A stretch of DNA of 64,000 nt, from positions 62,001 to 126,000 of the forward strand of contig NZ_VDFW01000009.1 of NCBI RefSeq assembly GCF_006152065.1, written 5' to 3'. The DNA comes from Amycolatopsis alkalitolerans (GTDB lineage Bacteria > Actinomycetota > Actinomycetes > Mycobacteriales > Pseudonocardiaceae). Shown piece after piece: positions 19,078 to 26,983 of this stretch. The notes beneath the pieces are model-generated. The model was given only the letters and a program-made list of their open reading frames with translations. It was not told where the DNA came from and did not search any database. A program made the translations under genes and the position numbers. The stretch's first letter is position 1, and every line of letters begins with the position of its first letter.

Positions 19078-20108
19078 GGATGCCCCCCAGCCTTGATCCG
19101 GCGCAACGCCTCCTCGACGTCCGCCATCGACAGGTCGCGGTGCGTCACGAACCGTACCCGTCCACCGAGTGTCGACGCGTGGATGCCAAGTGCACCGAGC
19201 GATTCGAGAGTGACCGAAAGGTCCGCGACCCGGGCGAGCACGATATTGGTCTCGGGACTGTTCACCTCCCACCCGAGTTCGGCCAGCCCGCCGGACAGCT
19301 TGCGCGCCTTTTCGTGGTCTTCTTCCAGATCACCGATGCGGTCCAGGGCGATCAGCGCGGCCGCGGCGAGCACTCCGCCCTGCCGCACCCCGCCGCCGAG
19401 CATCTGCCGCATGCGGCGCGCGCGTTCGACGAAGCTCGCGCTTCCGGCGACGACCGATCCGACCGGCGCACCGAGCCCCTTCGAGAAACACGCGGACACG
19501 GTGTCGACACCGACGGTGAGCGCCGCGGGCGGCAGGCCGAGCGCCGCCGCCGCATGCCAGATCCGGGCGCCGTCGAGGTGCACGCGCAACCCGGCCTGGC
19601 GCGCGGTGGAGAGCAACTGCGCGTGTTCGTGCGGCGGGATGACCGAACCACCGGAGGCGTTATGGGTGTTCTCCAAGCACAGCAACGTGGTGCGGAGCGT
19701 GTAGTACGGCCCGCCGCGCGCGCCGATCGCGGCGGCGAGCGTCTCCGGGGTCGGCCGGCCTGGCCCGGCGTCGTGCTCGAGCGGGTCCGGCATGCCACCG
19801 GCGAGCCACGCCGCGGAACCGAGTTCGTTGACCAGCACGTGCGCGCCCTTCGGGGCGACGAAGCGATCACCGCGCTGGAGGTGCACGCTGAGGGCGATGA
19901 GATTGGCCATCGTCCCGCTCGGCGTCCACAGCGCGGCCGGCATGCCGAGCACCGCGGCGGCCCGCTCTTCCAGCCTTTTCATGGTCGGATCGCGGTCGAG
20001 GACGTTATCCCCCACCTCGGCGGAGGCCATAGCTCTCCGCATCGCTTCGTCCGGCTGGGTGACAGTGTCCGAGCGGAAATCGAGCGACTTGGTGTCAGGT
20101 GAGGTCAC
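19074..20108 (-). CDS. Low-specificity L-threonine aldolase (beta-eliminating lyase family)
   Basis: A 344-residue PLP enzyme that cleaves L-threonine/allo-threonine to glycine and acetaldehyde. It starts LDFRSDTVTQPDEAMRRAMASAEVGDNV, a family signature; HLDGARIWHAA holds the PLP-contacting Asp and Arg, and ACFSKGLGAPVGS the Schiff-base lysine. The GTG start at 20108 precedes MTSPDTKSLDFRSD. It is transcribed with the HAD hydrolase, and divergent from the ECF sigma factor gene with a 97-bp gap. Confidence 0.92.
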   Translation of the reverse strand: MTSPDTKSLDFRSDTVTQPDEAMRRAMASAEVGDNVLDRDPTMKRLEERAAAVLGMPAALWTPSGTMANLIALSVHLQRGDRFVAPKGAHVLVNELGSAAWLAGGMPDPLEHDAGPGRPTPETLAAAIGARGGPYYTLRTTLLCLENTHNASGGSVIPPHEHAQLLSTARQAGLRVHLDGARIWHAAAALGLPPAALTVGVDTVSACFSKGLGAPVGSVVAGSASFVERARRMRQMLGGGVRQGGVLAAAALIALDRIGDLEEDHEKARKLSGGLAELGWEVNSPETNIVLARVADLSVTLESLGALGIHASTLGGRVRFVTHRDLSMADVEEALRRIKAGGHP

Positions 20109-20151
20109 GGTTAGATCACATCACACGCATTAGTTGACCTACAACCCGCAT

Positions 20152-20180
20152 GCAACCGCAGCGGGCAGTGCGTCCGTCTA
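20152..20180 (+). promoter_or_regulatory. Possible ECF-type promoter of the sigma factor gene
   Basis: GCAACC (20152-20157) and CGTCTA (20175-20180) are separated by 17 bp, resembling the AAC / CGTC pattern of ECF promoters. It lies 25 bp before the GTG of the sigma factor, so autoregulation is plausible. Only one copy is seen, so this is a pattern match. Confidence 0.4.
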
Positions 20181-20205
20181 GTCCAGTGAGACGCCCGGGA
20201 GGCCG

Positions 20206-20715
20206 GTGAACGAGCACGACGAGCAGGAGTTCGCGGAGTACTTCGCCGCCAGGCGGGACTGCGTGCGCCGAACCGCGTACCTGCTCTGTGGCGACTGGCA
20301 TCGTGCGGACGATCTCGCGCAGACCGCGTTCGTCGCGCTGCATCGCAGGTGGAACCGCATCCGCGAGCGCGGCGCGACCGACGCGTACCTGCGGAAGACG
20401 CTCGTCCGGGCGTCGATCGACGAGTCCCGCCGGCCATGGCGGCGAGAGCAGCAGGTCGAGCGGCTGCCCGAACCGGAGCCGGTCGCCGAACGGCTCGACG
20501 ATCAGGTGGCGCTGCGGGCGGACCTGCTGGCCGGGCTCGAACGGGTGCCGCGGAAGCAGCGGGCGGTGCTGGTGCTGCGGTACTTCGAGGGCCTCGACGT
20601 CGCCGGCGTCGCGAACGTACTCGGCTGCAGCGAAGGAAACGTGAAGAGCCAGACGGCACGCGGGCTCGCGCATCTGCGGGCGGCACTCGGCGAGGAGGTG
20701 GAGACGCATGGATGA
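20206..20715 (+). CDS. ECF RNA polymerase sigma factor, SigE-like actinobacterial subfamily
   Basis: A 169-residue alternative sigma factor. Region 2 spans about 5-75 (EFAEYFAARRDCVRRTAYLLCGDWHRADDLAQTAFVALHRRW), region 4 about 105-160 (LAGLERVPRKQRAVLVLRYFEGLDVAGVANVLGCSEGNVKSQTARGLAHLR). GTG 20206 follows GGGAGG. The downstream gene, overlapping by 8 bp, encodes a single-pass membrane protein and is the natural candidate for an anti-sigma or sensor partner. The sequence suits the SigE-like clade abundant in Streptomyces and Amycolatopsis; the inducing signal is unknown. Confidence 0.9.
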   Translation: MNEHDEQEFAEYFAARRDCVRRTAYLLCGDWHRADDLAQTAFVALHRRWNRIRERGATDAYLRKTLVRASIDESRRPWRREQQVERLPEPEPVAERLDDQVALRADLLAGLERVPRKQRAVLVLRYFEGLDVAGVANVLGCSEGNVKSQTARGLAHLRAALGEEVETHG

Positions 20716-21373
20716 GAAGGACCTCGAGACGCTGTTCCGGGCCGCGCCCGGCGATCCGCCTCAGCCCACGTTCGACCTCGGCGACGTGACGGCCGCGTCG
20801 GCGCGGGCGGCCGCCCGGCGGCGGTCGGCGGTGCTGCTGTCCGTGGTGTGCCTGGTCGTCGTGCTGTCCGCTGCCGGGATCGCCGGATTGACCTATTTTC
20901 GATCTACGGGGTCGCAGTCGGCGCAACCGGCGAACGCGCTCGCGCGTCCTTCTCAGACCTTGCCCGGCCCTTCGCCCTTGCAGGGAAGCGGCGGGAACGG
21001 GCAGGACGGCCCCCGGGCCGAAGGCACCCCAACCGGGTGCGAAAAGGTCGACCGGGAGCTCGCCACTGCCCTCGCTGGCGAGCTCCCGGCGACCGGTACG
21101 ACCGGACCGCTGCCCGGCCGCTTCTGTCCGACGGCCACCCGATCGGCGGGGTTCCACGTCACGGACGGCGACCGCGGCGGAGTCATTTCAGTGACATTCT
21201 TCCCCGCCGGAGTAGCCGTCGGGGAGCCCGCCAACACGATCTCGGCCCTGCAGCACACGGCGAGCGGCGGCACGGTGCTGGTGCTGAGCTTCCCGGACGC
21301 GAGCAGCGCGCCGCCGCTGCAGGCCGACCTTGCCGGCATCGCCGCAGCTCTCGCTCATAAACTCGCGGGGTGA
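20708..21373 (+). CDS. Single-pass membrane protein partnered with the ECF sigma factor
   Basis: 221 residues: a short cytosolic part (MDEKDLETLFRAAPGDPPQPTFDLGDVTAASARAAARRR), one transmembrane helix (about 42-63), a Pro/Gly-rich stalk and an extracytoplasmic domain with two Cys (in GCEKVD and FCPTAT) that may pair. The cytosolic piece is too short for a classical zinc anti-sigma domain and lacks HxxxCxxC, so anti-sigma activity is only inferred from the overlap with the sigma gene and topology. Its stop overlaps the next GTG (GTGA at 21370), placing a TetR regulator in the same operon. Confidence 0.7.
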   Translation: MDEKDLETLFRAAPGDPPQPTFDLGDVTAASARAAARRRSAVLLSVVCLVVVLSAAGIAGLTYFRSTGSQSAQPANALARPSQTLPGPSPLQGSGGNGQDGPRAEGTPTGCEKVDRELATALAGELPATGTTGPLPGRFCPTATRSAGFHVTDGDRGGVISVTFFPAGVAVGEPANTISALQHTASGGTVLVLSFPDASSAPPLQADLAGIAAALAHKLAG

Positions 21374-21945
21374 CCGCCGCCAGCACGCCGAAGGGCGAGC
21401 GCCGGCGCGCCGCCCTCGTGGAGGCCGCCGCCGAACTGCTCGTCGAGGGTGGTTTCGACGCGATCCGGCACCGCGCGGTGGCCGAGCGAGCGGGCCTGCC
21501 GCTCGCGTCGACGACCTACTACTTCGACACTCTCGAAGACCTCGTCACCGCCGCCGTCGATCACAGCGGCCGGTACGAGCTAGCTCGCGGCCGCGAGCAG
21601 CTGGCCAAGATCAGCACCGAACCGCGCGCGATGGACACCGTCATCGAGCTGGCGCTCGACCAGTTGCTGGGCGAGGACAGCACGTTCGACGCGGTGCTGG
21701 CGCGGTACGAACGGCTGGTCACCACGGGCCGCCGGCCGTACCTGCGGCCGGTGGTCCGCGCTCTGCAGGACGAGTTCCACGTGCTGCTCAAGGAGATCTT
21801 CGCCCGGTCCGGCAAGCCCATCGACGACGAGCGCGTCCACCAGCTCGTCGCGCTCGTCGACGGCGCCGTGGTCAACGCGCTGATCGAGGCGGATCCCGAT
21901 CCGCGCGCGGCCGCACACGCCATGCTGCGCGACGCCCTCACGTAG
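21370..21945 (+). CDS. TetR family transcriptional regulator
   Basis: A 191-residue regulator with an N-terminal HTH (RRRAALVEAAAELLVEGGFDAIRHRAVAERAGLPLASTTYYFDTLEDLVTAAV) of the type whose recognition helix reads STTYYF. The C-terminal domain is helical (LVALVDGAVVNALIEADPDPRAAAHAML). It is translationally coupled to the membrane protein (GTGA) and ends 9 bp before purB, so it may be cotranscribed with purB; a TetR gene also lies near mycobacterial purB. Target unknown. Confidence 0.9.
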   Translation: MTAASTPKGERRRAALVEAAAELLVEGGFDAIRHRAVAERAGLPLASTTYYFDTLEDLVTAAVDHSGRYELARGREQLAKISTEPRAMDTVIELALDQLLGEDSTFDAVLARYERLVTTGRRPYLRPVVRALQDEFHVLLKEIFARSGKPIDDERVHQLVALVDGAVVNALIEADPDPRAAAHAMLRDALT

Positions 21946-21954
21946 TCTTGTCAC

Positions 21955-23382
21955 GTGACCAAACCGCGCATCCCGAACGTTCTCGCCGCCCGTTACGCCT
22001 CGGCCGAACTGGTCACGCTGTGGTCGCCGGAGCGGAAGGTGACGCTGGAGCGCGAACTGTGGCTCGCGGTGCTCACGGCCCAGCGGGAGCTGGGTGTCGA
22101 GGTGCCGGACGGGGTGGTCGAGGACTACGAGCGCGTGCTGGAGCAGGTCGATCTGGCCTCGATCGCGGAGCGCGAGCGGGTCACCCGGCACGACGTGAAA
22201 GCCCGCATCGAGGAGTTCAACGCGCTGGCCGGGCACGAGCACGTGCACAAGGGCATGACCTCGCGCGATCTCACCGAGAACGTCGAGCAGCTGCAGATCC
22301 GCCGCTCGCTCGAACTGCTCCGGGGCCGGGTCGCGGCGGTGCTGGCGAAGCTGGCCGCGCTCGCCGTCGAGCACGCGGATCTGGTGATGGCCGGGCGTTC
22401 GCACAACGTCGCGGCGCAGGCCACCACCCTGGGCAAACGGTTCGCCACCGCGACCGACGAGCTGCTGGTGGCGTTCGAGCGGCTCGAGGACCTGATCGGG
22501 CGGTACCCGCTGCGCGGGATCAAGGGCCCGGTCGGCACGGCGCAGGACATGCTGGATCTGCTGGGCAGCGAGTCCACTTTGGACCTTCTGGAGCGCCGGA
22601 TCGCGGAGCACCTCGGGTTTTCCCGGACGTTCACCAGCGTGGGCCAGGTGTACCCCCGCTCGCTGGACTTCGACGTGCTGTCCTCGCTCGTGCAGCTGGC
22701 CGCCGCGCCGTCGAGCCTCGCCAAGACGATCCGGCTGATGGCCGGGCACGAACTGGTGACCGAGGGCTTCAAACCCGGTCAGGTCGGCTCGTCCGCGATG
22801 CCGCACAAGATGAACACGCGCTCGTGCGAGCGGGTCAACGGGCTCGCCGTCGTGCTGCGCGGCTACCTGTCGATGATCGGTGAGCTGGCCGGTGACCAGT
22901 GGAACGAGGGCGACGTGTCGGACTCGGTGGTCCGCCGGGTCGCCCTGCCGGACGCGTTCTTCGCGCTCGACGGCCTGCTGGAGACGTTCCTGACGGTGCT
23001 GGACGAGTTCGGCGCCTTCCCGGCCGTGGTCGCGCGCGAGCTGGACCGGTACCTGCCCTTCCTCGCGACCACGAAGGTGCTGATGGCCGCCGTGCGGGCC
23101 GGGGTCGGTCGCGAGACGGCACACGAGGCGATCAAGGAGCACGCGGTCGCCGTCGCGCTCGCGATGCGCGAGAAGGGGCTGAGCCAGAACGATCTCCTGG
23201 ACCGGCTCGCGGCCGACGAACGGCTGCCGCTGACCCGCGAGGACCTCGAAAGGCTGCTCGCGGACAGGCTGTCGTTCACCGGGGTGGCGCCCGCGCAGGT
23301 CGCGGTGGTCGCGAAGCAGGTCGAGAGCCTGCTCACGCGGTTCCCGGAAGCCACGAACTACGTGCCGGCGCCGATTCTGTAG
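21955..23382 (+). CDS. purB: Adenylosuccinate lyase
   Basis: Catalyses two fumarate eliminations: SAICAR to AICAR and adenylosuccinate to AMP. 475 residues, fumarase/aspartase superfamily. The signature GSSAMPHKMNTRSCERV (the SSxMPxKxNxxxxE loop) is intact, as are HKGMTSRDLTENVEQLQ, with the catalytic His region, and KGPVGTAQD. GTG 21955 lies 9 bp after the tetR stop. It contains one copy of the dispersed TCCA-N3-TGGA motif at 22573-22583, where Ser-Thr-Leu-Asp is spelled with ACT and TTG. Confidence 0.97.
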   Translation: MTKPRIPNVLAARYASAELVTLWSPERKVTLERELWLAVLTAQRELGVEVPDGVVEDYERVLEQVDLASIAERERVTRHDVKARIEEFNALAGHEHVHKGMTSRDLTENVEQLQIRRSLELLRGRVAAVLAKLAALAVEHADLVMAGRSHNVAAQATTLGKRFATATDELLVAFERLEDLIGRYPLRGIKGPVGTAQDMLDLLGSESTLDLLERRIAEHLGFSRTFTSVGQVYPRSLDFDVLSSLVQLAAAPSSLAKTIRLMAGHELVTEGFKPGQVGSSAMPHKMNTRSCERVNGLAVVLRGYLSMIGELAGDQWNEGDVSDSVVRRVALPDAFFALDGLLETFLTVLDEFGAFPAVVARELDRYLPFLATTKVLMAAVRAGVGRETAHEAIKEHAVAVALAMREKGLSQNDLLDRLAADERLPLTREDLERLLADRLSFTGVAPAQVAVVAKQVESLLTRFPEATNYVPAPIL

Positions 23383-23456
23383 GAATTCCGCGCTCAGGTG
23401 GCGCGGTGTAATTCGCAGGTAAGCGCAAAGCCATCTTCGCCTGCGCTAATGGCGGC

Positions 23457-24203
23457 ATGGACGCCCGTCTGCTGGTCTCACTGTCCGGCATCGGCCCCCG
23501 GACACTGCATCGCTGTGCCGAACTCGCGGCGGAGCTCGACCGGCGGAAAGTGCCGCTGTCCCTGCTGTTCGCCCCGCAACTGGCGGGCACGCCCGCGGTG
23601 ACCGAATGGGTGCGCACCCGCGTCCGTCGCGGCGACGGCCTGCTGCTGCACGGGTACGACCACCGGATCGCGCCCGCGCATCGACCGCATCTGGGCCGCA
23701 AGGCGGAGTTCGCCGCGCTGCCCGCGCACGAGGCGAGGTTGCGGCTGATCGCCGCGCAGGCCGCGTTCGACCGGGCCGGGCTGACCGCCGACGGGTTCGC
23801 GCCACCGCGCTGGCTGGCCTCCCGCGGCACGCTGGAAGCCTTGCGCGGTCAGGGTTTCCGGTTGTGCGCGGACGTCGGTGCGATCCACGACCTGGAGACC
23901 GGAGCCGTGCACCGGGCCCGCGTGCAGGACTTCGCGAACCACAACCAGCGGACCGAAACCGTGCGCTGTTTCGCGCTGGTGCTCGCGTCCGCGCGCGCGG
24001 CCCGGCGCGGCGGCCTGGTCCGGCTCGGTATCGACGCCATGGATCTCACCCGGCCCGGTCTCCGGCAGGCGCTGTTCGACGCGGTCGACGTCGCCCTGGA
24101 GAACCGGGCCTTCGGGACCACTTATCAGAGCTTGACGGCCTCGCCCCGCGGCACGACCCGGACCTCGGTGCCCTCCGGTGCGAGGTTGGTGAACAACCCG
24201 TAG
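23457..24203 (+). CDS. DUF2334-type polysaccharide deacetylase-like protein
   Basis: 248 residues. The N-terminal SLSGIGPRTLHRCAELAAELDRRKVPLSLLFAPQLAG and LLLHGYDHRIAPAHR segments fit the DUF2334/NodB-like fold, in which the H-x-x-D-H pattern binds metal; FAPPRWLASRGTLEALRGQGFRLCADVGAI is another conserved block. The likely reaction is carbohydrate de-N-acetylation or a related hydrolysis, substrate unknown. There is no signal peptide. The last 26 codons run into the convergent metallo-hydrolase gene (79-bp overlap), unusual for this window. Confidence 0.8.
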   Translation: MDARLLVSLSGIGPRTLHRCAELAAELDRRKVPLSLLFAPQLAGTPAVTEWVRTRVRRGDGLLLHGYDHRIAPAHRPHLGRKAEFAALPAHEARLRLIAAQAAFDRAGLTADGFAPPRWLASRGTLEALRGQGFRLCADVGAIHDLETGAVHRARVQDFANHNQRTETVRCFALVLASARAARRGGLVRLGIDAMDLTRPGLRQALFDAVDVALENRAFGTTYQSLTASPRGTTRTSVPSGARLVNNP

Positions 24204-24760
24204 TGCATCGCCGGGTTCGCGAGCACCGCCTCGTGGATCGGCACGGCCGCCCGCGGCCCGACCGCGCGCAGGAAATCGACGGCTTCGCCCGCCTTGAGCC
24301 ATGGCGCGCCGGTCGGCAGCCCGAGCACGTCGATCTGCTGCTCGGGCACATGGAACGAGTCGCCGGGGTGGTAGAAGGCGCCGTGCTCGAAGATGAAGCC
24401 GACATTCGGGATGACCGGGATGTCCGCGTGGATCACGGCGTGCTCGCCGCCGACCGCGTTCACCGCCGTGCCCGCGATGTCGAACGAGTCGCCGGGGCGC
24501 GCGATCTCGAACTCGACACCGAGCTTGGCGACGGTCTCCTCGGTGCCGGGGTCGATGATCAGCTTGGCGCCGGGGTTCGCTTCGAGCAGCGCCGGCAGCT
24601 TGTTCGTGTCGATATGGTCGAAGTGCTGGTGGGTGATGAACACCGCGGACAACTCACGCTCGGCCTCGAAACCCTCGGAAAACGCACCGGGGTCGAGCAG
24701 GATCCGCGCGCCGTCGGTCTCCAGCAGGACACAGGCGTGTCCAAAGTGGACAATTCGCAT
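24125..24760 (-). CDS. MBL-fold metal-dependent hydrolase
   Basis: A 211-residue metallo-beta-lactamase fold protein. The metal motif HQHFDHID (THQHFDHIDTNKLPALL), Asp/His ligands in GGEHAVIH, YHPGDSFHVP and the C-terminal PIHEAVLANPAMHYG are visible, as in UlaG-like/L-ascorbate lactonase relatives (cf. MRIVHFGHACVLLETDGARILLDPG). Cytosolic. Substrate unknown. ATG 24760 is followed at codons 4-7 by the TCCA-N3-TGGA motif. The 3' end overlaps the convergent DUF2334 gene by 79 bp. Confidence 0.92.
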   Translation of the reverse strand: MRIVHFGHACVLLETDGARILLDPGAFSEGFEAERELSAVFITHQHFDHIDTNKLPALLEANPGAKLIIDPGTEETVAKLGVEFEIARPGDSFDIAGTAVNAVGGEHAVIHADIPVIPNVGFIFEHGAFYHPGDSFHVPEQQIDVLGLPTGAPWLKAGEAVDFLRAVGPRAAVPIHEAVLANPAMHYGLFTNLAPEGTEVRVVPRGEAVKL

Positions 24761-24788
24761 CTGTTCGCTCCTCCGCGTATTTGCGGCT

Positions 24789-25745
24789 TCACCCTATTCC
24801 CACGAGCAGGCCCTCGCCAAGATCACTTCGCCGGTATCGCACCTCGTGCCCGTTCCGGCTCGAGGTGAGAATTCCCGCATCCCGCAAGGCGGTCAGGTGC
24901 GCCGAAACCGTGCCGGGCGCGAGGCCGAGCCGGGCGGCCAGCGCGGCGGTGCACGCGGGCTCGTCGAGCGACGCCAGCAGCGCGGCCTTCGTCCGGCCGA
25001 GGACGGCGGCCAGTCGCCTGTCCGGCTCGCGCGCGGGCGACCACACCCGCGCGATGCCGCGCGCCGGGTAGAGCAGTGACGGCTGCCAGGGCGGCACCGC
25101 CATCACGCCGACGCCCGGCCAGGCGAAGGCACCCGGGAGCAGCAGCAATCCGCGCCGGTCGAGCCGCAGCCGGGAGCGGCTTCGGATGTCGATGAGCACC
25201 TGGTCCCCGGTGAGGCGGACGCGGGGATTCAGATCCGCCAGCACCAACCGGATCCCGCCCTCGGCGAGCCGCCGCGAGCGGTAGGCGATGTCTTCGGTGA
25301 GCACCGCTCGCAACCGCGGCCACTGTCCTTCAACAAGCTCGGTCCACACGATCGCCATTTCGTCCGCGAGGCGGTCGCGTGCCCGTACCGGATCGTCGGC
25401 GAGGTCGCCGAGGTCGGCGTCCACCATGGCCAGCTCCGCGGCGACCTGTTCGGGCGGGGTGCGCCGGATACGGGCGAGCTGCCATTCGGCCGTGGTCTCC
25501 GGGGCTTCGGGCGGCGGGCTGAGGAAGTCCGTGATGTAGTGCCGCCCGGACAGCACCCGCCGCAGCCCGTCGATCGGCAGTTCGCCCGCACGCGCTCGTG
25601 CCGTGGTTAGCCAGGGCAGGTACGCCGGATGCCGCCGCCGGCCGAGGATGACCTGCATCGCGCCCATCGCCTCTTCGAGCGGCGAGATGCCGAACCGGAC
25701 GCGTTGCGCGCCGCGCGAGGTCAGTTCGAGTTCGATCATCGGCAT
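24789..25745 (-). CDS. ArsR-like winged-helix regulator with DUF5937 domain
   Basis: 318 residues. The N-terminal ~200 form the DUF5937-type sensor region (MIELELTSRGAQRVRFGISPLEEAMGAMQVILG, DLADDPVRARDRLADEMAIVW, LVLADLNPRVRL); the C-terminal ~75 are an ArsR-type winged helix (RTKAALLASLDEPACTAALAARLGLAPGTVSAHLTALRDAGILTSSRNGHEVRYR). The second Met (ATG 25739) is an equally good start. It is divergent from an MFS transporter with the dyad TTCGG-N6-CCGAA between them, so it probably represses that exporter, as such pairs commonly do. Confidence 0.85.
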   Translation of the reverse strand: MPMIELELTSRGAQRVRFGISPLEEAMGAMQVILGRRRHPAYLPWLTTARARAGELPIDGLRRVLSGRHYITDFLSPPPEAPETTAEWQLARIRRTPPEQVAAELAMVDADLGDLADDPVRARDRLADEMAIVWTELVEGQWPRLRAVLTEDIAYRSRRLAEGGIRLVLADLNPRVRLTGDQVLIDIRSRSRLRLDRRGLLLLPGAFAWPGVGVMAVPPWQPSLLYPARGIARVWSPAREPDRRLAAVLGRTKAALLASLDEPACTAALAARLGLAPGTVSAHLTALRDAGILTSSRNGHEVRYRRSDLGEGLLVGIG

Positions 25746-25752
25746 TCCATGT

Positions 25753-25768
25753 TTCGGCTATATCCGAA
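25753..25768. promoter_or_regulatory. Probable ArsR-type operator
   Basis: TTCGG-CTATAT-CCGAA, an inverted repeat with a 6-bp AT-rich spacer, lies in the 62-bp gap between the divergent regulator and MFS genes. The spacer could double as a -10 element. ArsR-family operators usually have this size and AT-rich centre. Confidence 0.6.
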
Positions 25769-25807
25769 TCAGTATGCCGCACATCGGCCGCGCGCGAGGC
25801 TGGTCGC

Positions 25808-26983
25808 ATGACTCTGCCGAGGACGTATTGGCGCTGGTCGGCCGGGGTGCAGCTGGCGCGGCTGCCCGCGACGATGGCGCCGCTGGCCTTCACCCTGCTC
25901 GCGACCGCGGTCACCGGTTCCTACCGGCTCGGCGGCGTGATGATGGCGTTGTTCGTGGCCGCGGAACTGCTGGGCGCGGTCCCGGCGGGAAGGCTGCTCG
26001 ACCGGATCGGCCCGGCTCGCGGGCTGCTGGTGATCCTCACGTGCGCCGCGCTGATGTTCGGGGCACTGACGTCGATGGCCGTCATGCGGCTGCCCGGTCC
26101 GGTGCTCCTGGTCCTGGTCGCGGTGCCCGGTTCGATCGCCGGCGGGCTCTCCGGCGGCTTCCGCAGCCTGCTCCCCGGCACGATCCCCGCCGAGCGCCTG
26201 GCCCGCGCGGTCGCGGTGGACGCGATGCTGCTCGAAGGCGTGCTGATCGCCGGGCCGCTGCTCGTCTCGCTGTGCGGCCTCGCCAGCCCGGTGCTGCCGC
26301 TGGCCGCGATGGCGCTCGCCTACCTCGCCTCGGCGGCGCTGGTACCGCGCACGCAGGCCGAATTCCGCTTGCCACGTAAGGAAAAACTGCCCATCATGCG
26401 GGCCGCGCCGTGGCTTGCCTGCCAGTTCGCGATCGGCCACCTGCTCTCGACGATCGAGGTCGCGCCACTGCCCCTCGTCCAGCGGCTCGGCGCCGGGCCG
26501 GGGCTGGCGGGCTTGGTGATCGCCGTACTGAGCGGCTCGAGCATCCTCGGCAGCGCCATCTACGCGTGGCGGGCGCCCTCCTTCGCACCGAGGCGGCAGG
26601 CTTGCCTGCTGCTCACCGGGTTCATCGCGGGTGGTTCGGTCGTCGCGGCGGATCTCGGCTGGGCGGGGCTGCTGACCGGCGCCGCCGCCATCGGCGCGTG
26701 CACCGGCCCGCTCGTCACCCTCGCGTCGGTCCAGTTGCAGCGGCTGCTGCCCGAAGGCCGCCGCGCGGAGGGGTTCTCGCTGTCGTTCGCGGTGCAGGGG
26801 ACCGGGTTCGCGCTCGGGTCGCTGTCCATCGGCGTGCTGCCCCTGTGGCTCGCACCCGCGCTCGCGGTGGTGAGCTCCGCGGTCGCTTGTGCCATGCTGG
26901 TGTTACTCACCAGTATGGAGGGCCGGTATGACCGCCGTGGAAGTCGGGCAGGACACCTTCGATTCGCTGAACCCCGCCACTGA
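25808..26983 (+). CDS. MFS transporter (12-TM)
   Basis: 391 residues with about 12 hydrophobic helices. Motif A-like GAVPAGRLLDRIGPARGLLVI lies between TM2 and TM3. A typical small drug or metabolite exporter; substrate unknown. ATG 25808 is 40 bp from the ArsR-type operator. The C-terminus (TSMEGRYDRRGSRAGHLRFAEPRH) is encoded across the first 56 bp of the aldehyde dehydrogenase gene in another frame, so the two genes overlap and are probably cotranscribed. Confidence 0.88.
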   Translation: MTLPRTYWRWSAGVQLARLPATMAPLAFTLLATAVTGSYRLGGVMMALFVAAELLGAVPAGRLLDRIGPARGLLVILTCAALMFGALTSMAVMRLPGPVLLVLVAVPGSIAGGLSGGFRSLLPGTIPAERLARAVAVDAMLLEGVLIAGPLLVSLCGLASPVLPLAAMALAYLASAALVPRTQAEFRLPRKEKLPIMRAAPWLACQFAIGHLLSTIEVAPLPLVQRLGAGPGLAGLVIAVLSGSSILGSAIYAWRAPSFAPRRQACLLLTGFIAGGSVVAADLGWAGLLTGAAAIGACTGPLVTLASVQLQRLLPEGRRAEGFSLSFAVQGTGFALGSLSIGVLPLWLAPALAVVSSAVACAMLVLLTSMEGRYDRRGSRAGHLRFAEPRH

